In this document: in pieces, positions 1-8,335 of the stretch | How the letters are laid out: each line of letters opens with the position of its first letter | How positions within the stretch are numbered: the first letter of the stretch is position 1 | NCBI GenBank assembly: GCA_947624785.1 | Contig: CANQLV010000019.1 | Span: 1-34,071 of the forward strand | Length of the DNA stretch: 34,071 bases | Reading direction: 5' to 3' | Source of the DNA: Akkermansia muciniphila | Lineage (GTDB): Bacteria > Verrucomicrobiota > Verrucomicrobiia > Verrucomicrobiales > Akkermansiaceae | Made by a program: the position numbers and the translations under genes | Notes under the pieces: model-generated | What the model was told of the DNA's origin: nothing | The model's database searches: none | The model's input: only the letters and a program-made list of their open reading frames with translations

Positions 1-84
1 GTCCTTGTTCTGGTCCTTGTTCTGGTCCTTGTTCTGGTCCTTGTTCTGGTCCTTGTTCTGGTCCTTGTTCTGGTCCTTGTTCTG
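1..84 (-). repeat. 12-bp in-frame tandem repeat (DQNK coding)
   Basis: Seven perfect head-to-tail copies of GTCCTTGTTCTG on the plus strand, followed by a decayed partial copy. On the minus strand each unit encodes Asp-Gln-Asn-Lys. The array lies in the C-terminal part of the BatB/BatC-like gene and continues past the left edge, so its total length is unknown. The unit is a multiple of three, so copy-number change would alter protein length without shifting the frame. Confidence 0.97.
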
Positions 85-1734
85 GTCCTCTTGTTGTTTT
101 TTCTTTTCCTCTTCCAATTTCTTCTTTAATTCCTCCAACTGCCTGCGGTATTCGTCCAGAGATTTGTCGTAACGGAGCATTTCCTCCTTGTTGGCGGCCG
201 CTCCTTCATGGGAGCCGTAGGCGGAGAGGGCGTCGTCAAAGCGCTTGACGGCTTCCTTGACGTGTTCTTTAGCCACGGGTATTTTTGCCAGGCGGACATC
301 AATTTCCTTGATCTGGTCATCAATGGAAGAGGGCTGTGCCTGGGCTTGCCCCCCTTCCGGCCTGGAGAAGGTCATGGTTTTACGGGCCTGGGCGGCTTCC
401 ATGTTGCCGAGGTTGAAGTGGGAATCCGCCTGGAGGGAGGCTTTGGGGGAAAGGAGCGCCTGGGAGAAGGCTTCCGCGGCTTCCTTGGGGTTGTCCCCTT
501 TTTGTTCCAGGCAGCCTTTGGCGAATTCCAGGGCCTGGCGAGTTTCTTCCGCCAGGTCCGGGACGGCGAGCATTTCATCAATGGCCTTGACGGCTTCCTC
601 CGTTTTTCCCGTGCGGATCAGGTCCGTAACGTTGTCCAGGGCGCCCGTGTCCGCACGCGCTTCCGTGCCCAGCAGCCCGGCGCAGAGCAGGGTTGCGGCG
701 GCCAGGGCGGTCATGCCGCGGCGTCCGGAACGGCGGAAGGAGCGCCAGCGGGTACCCGCCAGAAGAGTGAGGAGCAGGCAGATGAGGGCCGGAACGGCAA
801 AGATGACGTAGCGGTCGTTCGGCACGCGGCGCACTTCCTCCCGGCCTTCCGTGATATCCAGGCGGTCTGCGATGTCCCTGACGAAGCGGTTCAGCGCCGC
901 TCCGTCGGAGAGCTGCACATACTGGCCGTCCGTCTGCCGGGCCAGGTATTGCAGGCTTTCCGGATTGAGCTTGGAGACGACATGCTGGCCGCGGCGGTCC
1001 CGGTACAGGCCGGAGGGGGATTGCTCATTCGGAATGGTGGTGCCGATGGTGGTGCCGATGCCCGCCGTTACGATGATGAGCTGGTGCTGCCTGGCGGCTT
1101 CCGCCGTCTTGTAAGTGATGTTGACGGTGTCTTCCCCGTCGCTGAGGATGACCAGGGCGTTTTTGGCGTCCGCCTCCTTGTCCCGCTTGAAGGTCTGGAG
1201 GGCCAGCCGGACGACGTTCTCCAGGTTGGTGCCTCCCTGGGAGACCCAGCCGAATTGAAGCTGTTCGATGGTTTCCTTCAGCGCGTTGTGGTCATGGGTA
1301 AGGGGCATGAGCAGGACGGCGTCCCCGGAGAAGATGATGATGCCGAAGTTGTCCCCCGGCAGGGCGTCCAGCAGGTCGTAGGCGGCGGTTTTAGCCCTTC
1401 CCAGGCGGGTGGGGGAGGCGTCCTTGCTGAGCATGGAGCGGGAGCAGTCAATGGCGATGAGGATATTGCGCGATTTGGGAATCTCCTTTACCTCCGTGTA
1501 GCCGTCCACCGGGCGCGCGATGGAGAGGATGGCGAAGATGGAAGCCAGCACGGCGAAGATGACGGGGAGCACCCGGTGCCAGGTGGCCGGAGCGTGAACC
1601 AGCTCCTGCCGGTATTCCGGGGAGACGAGCACTTCCCATTTTCTGGAACGGCGGCGCCACAGCCACCAGGCCGCCGCCGCGAGCAGGGCCGGGAGGATGA
1701 GCGCGTACAGAACGTTGGGATAAAGGAAGGTCAT
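1..1734 (-). CDS. batB: BatB-like VWA protein fused to BatC-like TPR domain (3' partial)
   Basis: Minus-strand reading frame open for 578 codons from the ATG at 1734 to the window edge; no stop is seen. The N-terminus has a membrane segment (about residues 6-25) and a second one (about 55-73). A von Willebrand A domain follows with an intact MIDAS: D-C-S-R-S at 96-100, a GGTN threonine and an LSDGED aspartate. After the VWA domain come a membrane segment and a second hydrophobic stretch ending in Ala-rich, signal-like sequence. Then come helical TPR-like repeats, a charged Lys/Glu coiled coil, and the DQNK repeat. In Bacteroidetes BatB (VWA) and BatC (TPR) are usually separate genes; here they form one chain. 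It starts 18 bp after batA stops. Bat proteins were linked to aerotolerance, but their biochemical role remains unsettled. Confidence 0.9.
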   Translation of the reverse strand, partial: MTFLYPNVLYALILPALLAAAAWWLWRRRSRKWEVLVSPEYRQELVHAPATWHRVLPVIFAVLASIFAILSIARPVDGYTEVKEIPKSRNILIAIDCSRSMLSKDASPTRLGRAKTAAYDLLDALPGDNFGIIIFSGDAVLLMPLTHDHNALKETIEQLQFGWVSQGGTNLENVVRLALQTFKRDKEADAKNALVILSDGEDTVNITYKTAEAARQHQLIIVTAGIGTTIGTTIPNEQSPSGLYRDRRGQHVVSKLNPESLQYLARQTDGQYVQLSDGAALNRFVRDIADRLDITEGREEVRRVPNDRYVIFAVPALICLLLTLLAGTRWRSFRRSGRRGMTALAAATLLCAGLLGTEARADTGALDNVTDLIRTGKTEEAVKAIDEMLAVPDLAEETRQALEFAKGCLEQKGDNPKEAAEAFSQALLSPKASLQADSHFNLGNMEAAQARKTMTFSRPEGGQAQAQPSSIDDQIKEIDVRLAKIPVAKEHVKEAVKRFDDALSAYGSHEGAAANKEEMLRYDKSLDEYRRQLEELKKKLEEEKKKQQEDQNKDQNKDQNKDQNKDQNKDQNKDQNKD

Positions 1735-1752
1735 GGCGGGAAAGGGATGGTG

Positions 1753-2739
1753 TTACGGGGCGGGAGCGGGTTTGAGCACTTGCAGGGAGAGGCCCAGAAG
1801 CGTCAGCGCGGCGCCCGTTACGAGGAAGTACATGAAGTATTCTTCAATGTGGCGGACGGTCTGCACCTTGGCCTCGCTTTTTTCCAGCTTGCCGATGGAG
1901 GCGAACGCCTTGTTGAAGGAGGCCATGTTCGTGGCCCGGAAGTGTTCCCCGCCCGTGAGCTGGGCTATTTTCCGCAGGGTGGGTTCGTCAAATTCGCTTT
2001 GCACCACCATCCCGTTCGCCAGGGTGCCTTCCTCCGTGCCCACGGCGATGGTATAAATCTTGATGCCCAGCTTGGCCGCGTTTTCCGCCGCCACCAGCGG
2101 GGATATCTGGCCGGAGTTGGAGGCGCCGTCCGTCACCAGGATGATGATTTTGGATTTGGTGTCCTTGCGGTCGTCCAGCCGGGTTGCCGCCGCCGCAATG
2201 GCGGAGCCGATGGCCGTGCCGTCCGCCTGGATCATGCGAGGATGGAAGTCCCGGATGATGCCGTTGACCAGGGCGTGGTCCAGCGTGAGCGGGCAGAAGG
2301 ATTTGGTTTTCCCGGCGAATCCCACGATGCCGATGCGGTCGTCCGGGCGGCTGTCCACGAATTGGGTGATGACGTGCTTGGCGGCCACCAGGCGGTTGAT
2401 GGGCATGCGGTTGAGGACCATGTCCGGCGTCTCCATGGAGTAGGAGAGGTCAAAGGCGATCATGATGTCAATGCCGTTGACGGTGCGGAAGGTTTTATCC
2501 TCCACTTTTTGGGGGCGCGCCAGCGCGATGGCGAGGGCCGCCGCCGCCAGCACGAAGCAAATGGCTCCTATTTTCCCGGCCAGGGATTGGGGATTGCGCG
2601 CCAGGGAGGAGATGAAGCGCACGGTAGAGTAGGTGATGGAGCCTTCCGCCCCCCGCCTGCGGCGGAGGATAATGAGGCACAAGATGAAGGGAAGGACATA
2701 GAGCCATTCAGGTTGTGCGAATTGGAAGTGTTCCGTCAT
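1753..2739 (-). CDS. batA: BatA-like VWA membrane protein
   Basis: 328 residues, the usual BatA length. Hydrophobic segments at about 13-25 and 57-74 precede a VWA domain with a complete MIDAS metal site: D-L-S-Y-S at 97-101, Thr175 in ADGT, and Asp204 in VTDG. A third membrane helix lies near 300-320, followed by a short tail. The VWA domain should therefore face the periplasm, anchored at both ends. The gene sits between a small membrane protein (stop 6 bp upstream) and the BatB fusion, downstream of moxR and a DUF58 gene. This is the standard Bat operon order, in which the MoxR ATPase is thought to act on VWA partners. Confidence 0.93.
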   Translation of the reverse strand: MTEHFQFAQPEWLYVLPFILCLIILRRRRGAEGSITYSTVRFISSLARNPQSLAGKIGAICFVLAAAALAIALARPQKVEDKTFRTVNGIDIMIAFDLSYSMETPDMVLNRMPINRLVAAKHVITQFVDSRPDDRIGIVGFAGKTKSFCPLTLDHALVNGIIRDFHPRMIQADGTAIGSAIAAAATRLDDRKDTKSKIIILVTDGASNSGQISPLVAAENAAKLGIKIYTIAVGTEEGTLANGMVVQSEFDEPTLRKIAQLTGGEHFRATNMASFNKAFASIGKLEKSEAKVQTVRHIEEYFMYFLVTGAALTLLGLSLQVLKPAPAP

Positions 2740-2745
2740 GGTGTG

Positions 2746-3360
2746 CTAGCGTTGGTTGGAGCGGGGGGAAGGTTTTTTGACGACGAGGTCCGTTTCCTCC
2801 TTCGTGCGGTGGGCGTCCGCCTCGATGTCATTGATGAGTTGGACCGTGTCGTCCGCCAGTTCGTTGACCAGGGAGTCGTTTTCCGGGGTGTCCGGCTCAT
2901 ATTTCAGGGAGGCCATGCGGTCCAGCAGGTCGCGCGTGGGGCCCTGGAGTTCCGAGGGGAGTGCGGTGAGCGCGTCCGCCCGGCGGTTGAATTCCTGCTG
3001 GGTTTCATATAGCGCCGGGTCTTTGGTTTCCCCCACCAGGTATTTCCGGAGGAGCAGGGAGAATTCCACGGCGGCCTGCCTGAGGGAGGGGTGCGTTTCC
3101 CGGAGCATCGTGATGTCCCGGATAGCGGTTTCCGCCGGGCTGAGCGGCGCTGCGGGGGTGCGCCCCTTCCTGCGGATGAGCACGATGACGGCGATGGCGA
3201 CGGCCAGCAGGATGGAGGCGAGCATGATCCAGATGCCCCACGTATCCCAGAAGCCCGCTTGGAGGTAGGCGTCCGGGCACTGCGTCTCCATCAGGGAGGG
3301 GAAGGCCGGCGGTTCCGGAATGGCCGTGGGGGGAGTCTGGAAGGTGGCGGGTGCTGGCAT
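2746..3360 (-). CDS. DUF4381-like single-pass membrane protein of the Bat operon
   Basis: 204 residues from the ATG at 3360, 17 bp after the DUF58 gene ends. A longer frame to 3495 would overlap that gene deeply and gives a Pro/His-rich antisense-looking N-terminus, so the shorter start is preferred. A Pro-rich segment precedes one membrane helix (about 43-65) and a basic stop-transfer. A cytoplasmic helical domain follows with the pattern LLLRKYL, then YETQQEF, then LLDRMASLKYEP. This resembles the small DUF4381-type protein found in Bat/MoxR operons between DUF58 and BatA. It has no catalytic motif and is probably a structural or adaptor subunit. Family placement is from pattern memory. Confidence 0.8.
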   Translation of the reverse strand: MPAPATFQTPPTAIPEPPAFPSLMETQCPDAYLQAGFWDTWGIWIMLASILLAVAIAVIVLIRRKGRTPAAPLSPAETAIRDITMLRETHPSLRQAAVEFSLLLRKYLVGETKDPALYETQQEFNRRADALTALPSELQGPTRDLLDRMASLKYEPDTPENDSLVNELADDTVQLINDIEADAHRTKEETDLVVKKPSPRSNQR

Positions 3361-3377
3361 GGCTGGCGGAGAAGGGG

Positions 3378-4268
3378 TTAGCGTGAGAATTTGCGGGACC
3401 TCCTGGTGAAGAGGGCCTGGAGGGGCGGCATGAAGTTGTCCGTGGTCTGGAGGTCGAGGAAGTCGATGCCCAGGCGGCGGAAATCCTGCGTCCATTTTTC
3501 ACGGTGCAGGTGCACGACGTTGGCGTGGGCTTCCCGGACGTCCTGGCGGGCGAGGTTCAGGAACATGCTTTTGCCGGTTTCCGGGTCTTTCAGGATGACG
3601 CGCCCGGCGTCCGGAAGGTGCAGCTCCATCGGGTCCGCGATGCGGATGGGGATGAAATCGTGCTTGAAGTTGAGCTGTCCCAGGGCCGCCTTGTTGTGCT
3701 CGCTCCAGAAGTCGCTGAGCATGATGACCATGGCCGCCTTTTTCTGGGAAAGGACGAGCTGCCGGGCTACGTCCGCGATGCTTTGGTCCGCCCCGTCGTT
3801 TTCACTGGCTACGATTTCACGGACGATGCGCAGGGTCTGCTTGATGCCCTTGGCCGGGGGAATGTAATGGGAGTGGCTGTTCCCGTAAATGAGGAGACCG
3901 CACTTGTCTCCGCTCTGGGCCGCGCTGAAGGCGAGCACCGCGGCCACTTCCGCCGCATAGTCCAGCTTGGAAGCCCGGGCCGCGGAGGAGGCGTAGTGCA
4001 TGGAGCCGCTGACGTCCACCGCCAGAATGACGGCCTGCTCGCGTTCCTCCCGGAAGCGGCGCACGAAGGGGGAGTTCATCCTGGCCGTCACCTTCCAGTC
4101 AATGAAGCGGGGGTCGTCTCCCGGCATGTATTCCCGGAAGTCGTCAAAGTCCAGCCCCTGGCCGCGGAAGCCGGACTGGTATTGCCCGGCGAAGTTTTCC
4201 GTGGCCAGGTGCCTGGCGCGCAGTTCAATGCGGCGCACGCGCTTGAGAATGTCTGAGGCTTTATCCAT
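3378..4268 (-). CDS. DUF58 domain protein
   Basis: 296 residues from the ATG at 4268, which has a good Shine-Dalgarno GGGAGG eight bases upstream; an in-frame ATG at 4295 lacks this. The family signature is clear: an RGQG-x-DFDD-x-REY-x-PGDDPR-x-IDWK block at about 35-59, then the VWA-like start D-V-S-G-S at 85-89 and a later MLSDFW. DUF58 proteins are encoded next to MoxR ATPases and are regarded as their VWA-type partners. It lies 95 bp after the moxR gene and 17 bp before the next gene. No transmembrane segment is evident, so it is probably cytoplasmic. Function beyond the MoxR association is unknown. Confidence 0.93.
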   Translation of the reverse strand: MDKASDILKRVRRIELRARHLATENFAGQYQSGFRGQGLDFDDFREYMPGDDPRFIDWKVTARMNSPFVRRFREEREQAVILAVDVSGSMHYASSAARASKLDYAAEVAAVLAFSAAQSGDKCGLLIYGNSHSHYIPPAKGIKQTLRIVREIVASENDGADQSIADVARQLVLSQKKAAMVIMLSDFWSEHNKAALGQLNFKHDFIPIRIADPMELHLPDAGRVILKDPETGKSMFLNLARQDVREAHANVVHLHREKWTQDFRRLGIDFLDLQTTDNFMPPLQALFTRRSRKFSR

Positions 4269-4363
4269 GAAGTGATCCTCCCTGTTTGAATTCAATCAGG
4301 TTCCGGTGAGGCGCCCCGCAGGGGGCCTAAGGATAAGGGCGGACGGGGAGCCGCCTCCTGCCG

Positions 4364-5347
4364 TCACGGCACGGGAACCTTCGTCAGGATGTGGTCGATG
4401 ACGTCGTCCGTGGAGATGTTTTCCGCTTCCGCCTCATAGGAGAGCAGGATGCGGTGGCGCAGGATGTCATGGGCCAGGTCCTTGATGTCCTGCGGGGTGA
4501 CGAAGGAGCGGTGGTGCATGAAGGCGTTGGCGCGGGCCGCCAGGGCCAGGTTGATGGTGGCACGGGGGGATGCGCCCGCCCGGATGAGGCCGCGCAGTTT
4601 CACGTCCACCGTTTCCGGGAAGCGGGTGGCGCGCACCAGGTCTACGATGTAGCCGCGAACGGCGTCGTCAATGTAAATCTGGTTCACCAGTTCGCGGGAG
4701 GCCGCCACCTGTTCCGGCGTGGTGACCGGGGAGGTTTCCGGCGGCTTGGCGGAACTGGCCATGAGGTCCAGCACCTGGAGTTCTTCTTCCCGGGAGGGGT
4801 AGGTGACCAGCACCTTGAAGAGGAAGCGGTCAAGCTGGGCTTCCGGGAGCTGGTAGGTGCCTTCCTGGTCAATGGGGTTCTGCGTGGCCAGCACCAGGAA
4901 GGGATCCGGCAGGCGGTAAGTGGTTTCACCCAGCGTCACCTGGCGTTCCTGCATGGCTTCCAGCAGGGCGGACTGGACTTTGGCCGGGGCTCGGTTGATT
5001 TCATCCGCCAGGATAAGGTTGGCGAAGATCGGGCCTTTTTTGGCAGTGAACTGTCTTTCCTCCGGATTGTAGATCATCGTACCCAGCAGGTCCGCCGGCA
5101 GAAGGTCCGGCGTGAACTGGATGCGGGCGAATTGCGCGTGCAGCGTGCCTGCCATGGCTTTTACGGAGAGCGTCTTGGCGAGGCCGGGCACGCCTTCCAG
5201 AAGCACGTGCCCCTTGCACAGGAGGCTGAGGATCAATCTGTCTACCAGCGCCTGCTGGCCGATGACCACCTTGCCAACCTCCGTTCTGAGAGCAGAAATC
5301 CACGATGAGTTCGCGGCGATAATTTCGTTGAATTCTCGGGTGTCCAT
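4364..5347 (-). CDS. MoxR-family AAA+ ATPase
   Basis: 327 residues from the ATG at 5347 (MDTREFNE). A frame extension to 5419 adds a poorly conserved leader and is not preferred. Walker A is GVPGLAKT at about 52-59 and Walker B is ILADE at about 112-116. The MoxR-specific blocks NRAPAKVQSALLEAMQE, TQNPIDQEGTYQLPEAQLDRF and a C-terminal lid with RASPRA-type sequence all follow. MoxR ATPases act as chaperone-like remodelers that insert metals or mature partner complexes, usually through VWA proteins. The DUF58, BatA and BatB genes downstream fit that role. It starts 55 bp after gatA ends, so it may share the gat transcript. Confidence 0.95.
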   Translation of the reverse strand: MDTREFNEIIAANSSWISALRTEVGKVVIGQQALVDRLILSLLCKGHVLLEGVPGLAKTLSVKAMAGTLHAQFARIQFTPDLLPADLLGTMIYNPEERQFTAKKGPIFANLILADEINRAPAKVQSALLEAMQERQVTLGETTYRLPDPFLVLATQNPIDQEGTYQLPEAQLDRFLFKVLVTYPSREEELQVLDLMASSAKPPETSPVTTPEQVAASRELVNQIYIDDAVRGYIVDLVRATRFPETVDVKLRGLIRAGASPRATINLALAARANAFMHHRSFVTPQDIKDLAHDILRHRILLSYEAEAENISTDDVIDHILTKVPVP

Positions 5348-5402
5348 GATTCTTGATAGCGGGTGAGACAGTCTGCCGGGTGCTTGCGTTGAAAAATTCC
5401 GA

Positions 5403-6815
5403 TTATTTCCCAAGGGCAAATCCGGTTTTCAACAAAAGGTCTTCCCGGAAATGGGGGGCCGTCATCTGGAAGCCCACGGGGAGTTCCTTCCCTCCTTCCT
5501 TTACGGCTCCGCAGGGGATGGACATGGCGGGCAGCCCGGCCAGATTGGCGGGGATGGTGTAGATGTCCGCCAGGTAGGTCTGGAGGTGGTCCAGCGCGGA
5601 GTCCCCGATTTTGGGGGCGGGGGCGGGGGAGGTGGGGCCTACGATGATGTCCGCCCTGGAGAAGGCTTCCGCGAAGTCCCTGGCGACCAGGGAGCGGACC
5701 TTCTGCGCGCGGGAGTAGTAGGCGTCATAGTAGCCGGAACTGAGCACGTAGGTACCCAGGATGATGCGGCGCTTGACTTCCGGCCCGAAGCCTTCTTCAC
5801 GGGTGCGTGAGAAGAGCTCCACCAGGCCGGCGGCGTCTTCCGTCCGCCTGCCGTAGCGCACGCCGTCAAAGCGGGAGAGGTTGGAGGAGGCCTCCGCGCA
5901 GGCGATAATATAATAGGCGGCGACCACGGCGTCCGCGTGGGGAAGGCTGATTTCCACCAGCTCCGCGCCCAGGCTTTCCAGTTGCTTCACGGTGTTCTGC
6001 ACGGCCTCGGAAATGCCCGGATGGTTGCCGGAGGTGAAGTATTCCGCGGGGATGCCCACTTTCAGGCCCTTGATGTCCCGGCCCAGCGCGGCTTCAAAGT
6101 CCGGCACGGGCTGGTCCGCGGACGTGGAGTCCTTCGGATCGCGCCCGGAGATGGCTTGCAGCAGGATGGCGGCGTCTTCCACCGTTTGGGTCATGGGGCC
6201 GATCTGGTCCAGGGAGGAGGCGAAGGCCACCAGACCGTAGCGGGAGACGCGCCCGTAGGTGGGCTTGAGGCCCACGATGCCGCAGTGCCCGGCGGGCTGC
6301 CGGATGGAGCCGCCCGTGTCGGAACCCAGGGCGGCGATGGCGGTGGCGGAAGCGACGGCGGCGGCGGAGCCGCTGGAAGAACCGCCGGGAATGTGGTCCG
6401 GGGCGTTCGGATTGCGCGTGACGCCGTAGGCGGAATTTTCACCGCTGGCGCCCATGGCAAATTCATCCATGTTCGTACGGCCCAGGGGGATGCCGCCCGC
6501 CGCTTTCAGCAGGCGGATGGAGGTGGCATCATAAGGAGAAGCGTAGGGAGCCAGGAGGCGGGAGGCGCAGCGCGTCGGCTGGCCCAGGACGTTGATGTTG
6601 TCCTTCACGGCGATGGGGATGCCGGCCAGGGGGCTGGACGTGTCGGCCGCGGCCGCGGCCTTGAGGGCGGCCTCACGGTCAAAGGAGATGTAGGCGTTGG
6701 TTGTCCGGTCCGCCTCGATGGCGTCCGCCGTCAGGTTGACCAGGTCGGCGGGGGAGAGTTCCTTGCGGCGCAGGCGGCCGCGCCACTGGGCCAGGGTGCC
6801 TTGAATGCTTGACAT
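5403..6815 (-). CDS. gatA: Asp-tRNA(Asn)/Glu-tRNA(Gln) amidotransferase subunit A
   Basis: 470 residues from the ATG at 6815 (MSSIQG), the normal GatA length; the frame continues further upstream only in non-conserved sequence. The amidase signature is complete: Lys71 in AVKDN, Ser146 in GGSSSGS and nucleophile Ser170 in DTGGSIR. The Lys to nucleophile spacing of 99 residues matches the family. The enzyme releases ammonia from glutamine and transfers it to mischarged Glu-tRNA(Gln) or Asp-tRNA(Asn) in the GatCAB complex. gatC lies 55 bp upstream; gatB is not in the window. The gene is unexpectedly followed by the MoxR/Bat genes on the same strand. Confidence 0.97.
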   Translation of the reverse strand: MSSIQGTLAQWRGRLRRKELSPADLVNLTADAIEADRTTNAYISFDREAALKAAAAADTSSPLAGIPIAVKDNINVLGQPTRCASRLLAPYASPYDATSIRLLKAAGGIPLGRTNMDEFAMGASGENSAYGVTRNPNAPDHIPGGSSSGSAAAVASATAIAALGSDTGGSIRQPAGHCGIVGLKPTYGRVSRYGLVAFASSLDQIGPMTQTVEDAAILLQAISGRDPKDSTSADQPVPDFEAALGRDIKGLKVGIPAEYFTSGNHPGISEAVQNTVKQLESLGAELVEISLPHADAVVAAYYIIACAEASSNLSRFDGVRYGRRTEDAAGLVELFSRTREEGFGPEVKRRIILGTYVLSSGYYDAYYSRAQKVRSLVARDFAEAFSRADIIVGPTSPAPAPKIGDSALDHLQTYLADIYTIPANLAGLPAMSIPCGAVKEGGKELPVGFQMTAPHFREDLLLKTGFALGK

Positions 6816-6870
6816 GAAAAGGAAGGGATAAGAACGGTTGAAACGTGAAAGGGAAGGGGGCCGGGAGAGG

Positions 6871-7164
6871 TCAGGCGGATTCCACCACCTTGGGCGTGCG
6901 GAACTGCCCCTGGGATTGCTGGGGAGCGTTGGAAAGGGCTTCCTCCTGGGTGAGGCCGGGTTCCGGAACATCTTTGCGCATCACGTCCATCGTGGGCAGG
7001 GGATGGTTCATGGGGGCGATGTCCGTGACGTCGTAGGATTCCAGCTTGGTGATGTAGGCCAGGACTTTGTCTAGGTCCTTGGAGAAGAGGGCTGCTTCTT
7101 CCTCCGTCAGGTCAATGCGCGCCAGTTTGGCAATGTAGGCTACGTCTATTTGGGGCGTGCTCAT
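6871..7164 (-). CDS. gatC: Asp/Glu-tRNA amidotransferase subunit C
   Basis: 97 residues from the ATG at 7164 (MSTPQID), the expected size for GatC. The N-terminal helix pair has the family pattern IAKLARIDLTEEE. The C-terminal extension runs over GatA with the usual MRKDVPEPGLTQEEAL and a final FRTPKVVE. GatC stabilises the GatA/GatB interface. It is immediately upstream of gatA on the same strand with 55 bp between. A longer frame to 7224 adds a non-conserved leader, so the shorter start was chosen. Confidence 0.96.
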   Translation of the reverse strand: MSTPQIDVAYIAKLARIDLTEEEAALFSKDLDKVLAYITKLESYDVTDIAPMNHPLPTMDVMRKDVPEPGLTQEEALSNAPQQSQGQFRTPKVVESA

Positions 7165-7210
7165 GATGGAACGTGCGTAATATGTAAGGAAAAGGATGGG
7201 GCGGGGAAGC

Positions 7211-7543
7211 TTACTGCTGTTCAAGCAGGCGGACGATCCAGCAGAAGGAGGCGGCGATGGCGCAGACCAGCAGGCCCAGCAGCATGAAGTTTTCTCGCAG
7301 TTCCCGCCTCATGTTGGTGGCGCGGCCGTCGCGGGCCACCACGGCGCGCAGGGCGCGGTTCTGGGTGCCTTCCCGCACGCGATCGGGGGGCGGCATGGTG
7401 TTGCGGTCCAGGCGCATGCGGGTCTGCTGGGCCGGGCGTTTGAGAGAGGCTTCCAATTCCTGGATGCGGTTCTCAATTTCCCGTGAGGCGCGGTCCAGTT
7501 CTGCCAGTTCGGAGGAACGGCGTTTGGTTTTTCTTTTAATCAT
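7211..7543 (-). CDS. Small single-pass membrane protein with basic N-terminus
   Basis: 110 residues from the ATG at 7543, which overlaps the stop of the upstream gene by four bases (ATGA), a strong sign of translational coupling. The first nine residues are mostly Lys/Arg, followed by a charged helical region (about 11-35), a linker, and one membrane helix at about 86-104 near the C-terminus. This suggests a tail-anchored protein with a cytoplasmic body. I do not recognise the family. The upstream gene has the same coiled-coil plus C-terminal helix layout, so the two may form a pair. Confidence 0.75.
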   Translation of the reverse strand: MIKRKTKRRSSELAELDRASREIENRIQELEASLKRPAQQTRMRLDRNTMPPPDRVREGTQNRALRAVVARDGRATNMRRELRENFMLLGLLVCAIAASFCWIVRLLEQQ

Positions 7544-8157
7544 GATGCGGAGGGGCTGAAGATCCAGATAAAGAAGAGGATGATGAGGGCAATCAGGAGC
7601 AGGGGAAGATGGAAGGAAAGGCCCTGGAGGAACTGGGTCATGAATTCGCGGGAGCTGATGCGCACCTTGCTGGAACGGCGCACCCCCGTGAGCACCTTGG
7701 TGTGCTGCATGCGGGCGCACTGCTGGACGGCGTCCGCGAATTCCTCCTCGCACCGGTCGATGACCTGCTGGCCCTGGTTGATGAGGTTGTCCGTGTTTTC
7801 AATGGGCCATTCGTCCGGGCGCACGGTGCTGAGCATTTTCAGGCTCCGCGTCAGGGCCATGTGAATCTGCTCCAGCTCATTGCTTTCCTGGCGAAGGCTT
7901 TCCACCTCCCTGCCGATGAGGTCCGCAGCGTTGACCATGCGGTCGCCCAGTTCGTTCTGCTGGTCCATGAAGCGGGCCTTGCGCAGGTGGGTTTCCTCCA
8001 GGCGGCGGCGGGAGCTTTCCACCTCCTCCTTTTCCTTCCGCAGTTGTTCCAGGCGGAGCTGGGCCTGTTCCATGTCGGCATCCACCTGGTCGTCTTCCTG
8101 GGGATGGTAGCCGGGATCGGCATCCATGCGGCGGTATTGGGGATTGCTTGGTTTCAT
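7540..8157 (-). CDS. Coiled-coil protein with C-terminal membrane anchor
   Basis: 205 residues from the ATG at 8157 (MKPSNPQYRR). An acidic start leads into a long heptad-rich coiled coil (about 25-105) full of Glu, Lys, Arg and Gln. A helical middle and a very hydrophobic segment at 181-200 follow, ending in SPSAS. This predicts a tail-anchored cytoplasmic coiled coil. It is the first gene of the minus-strand operon and overlaps the next by four bases. No family is recognised and there are no catalytic motifs. A frame extension to 8199 exists but has no supporting site. Confidence 0.78.
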   Translation of the reverse strand: MKPSNPQYRRMDADPGYHPQEDDQVDADMEQAQLRLEQLRKEKEEVESSRRRLEETHLRKARFMDQQNELGDRMVNAADLIGREVESLRQESNELEQIHMALTRSLKMLSTVRPDEWPIENTDNLINQGQQVIDRCEEEFADAVQQCARMQHTKVLTGVRRSSKVRISSREFMTQFLQGLSFHLPLLLIALIILFFIWIFSPSAS

Positions 8158-8239
8158 ACGCGGTAAAAATGATGCGGCCGGTGTGCGGGATTGCGGCATT
8201 CCCGGTCGGTATGGCCGTGCCGGGGAATCCCTGCGCGTG

Positions 8240-8269
8240 TTATTATTTAACTTTCACAAAATAAATCAA
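8240..8269 (-). promoter_or_regulatory. Candidate sigma70-type promoter of the minus-strand operon
   Basis: Read on the minus strand: TTGATT at 8264-8269, an 18-base A+T-rich spacer, and TAATAA at 8240-8245. It lies about 80 bases upstream of the first operon start at 8157, in the only A+T-rich part of the divergent intergenic region (8158-8455). Motif match only; no start site is known. Confidence 0.4.
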
Positions 8270-8308
8270 GCCAAGAAGAAGGTAAAAAGTGATTTTTCAA
8301 GTATGTTT

Positions 8309-8335
8309 CCGGCGGGGAATGCCGGGGCTTTTTTT
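8309..8335 (+). terminator. Terminator-like hairpin without an upstream gene
   Basis: CCGGC (8309-8313), a 7-base loop and GCCGG (8321-8325) are followed two bases later by a seven-T run. The shape is that of a plus-strand intrinsic terminator, but no plus-strand gene precedes it. It may end a short untranslated RNA or act as an attenuator in the leader of the 8456 gene. The stem is short, so it may be inactive. Confidence 0.4.

Noticed and set aside
208..3012. Very long plus-strand reading frame (934 codons)
   Set aside because: It is antisense to batB, batA and the DUF4381-like gene, all of which have clear domains and motifs. Its Gly/Arg/Val/His-rich sequence is the usual mirror of GC-rich third positions.
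4391..5308. Plus-strand frame opposite the MoxR gene
   Set aside because: The minus strand encodes unmistakable Walker motifs; the plus frame is a compositional shadow.
5937..6812. Plus-strand frame opposite gatA
   Set aside because: Gly/Val/Arg-rich with no motif, antisense to a complete amidase.
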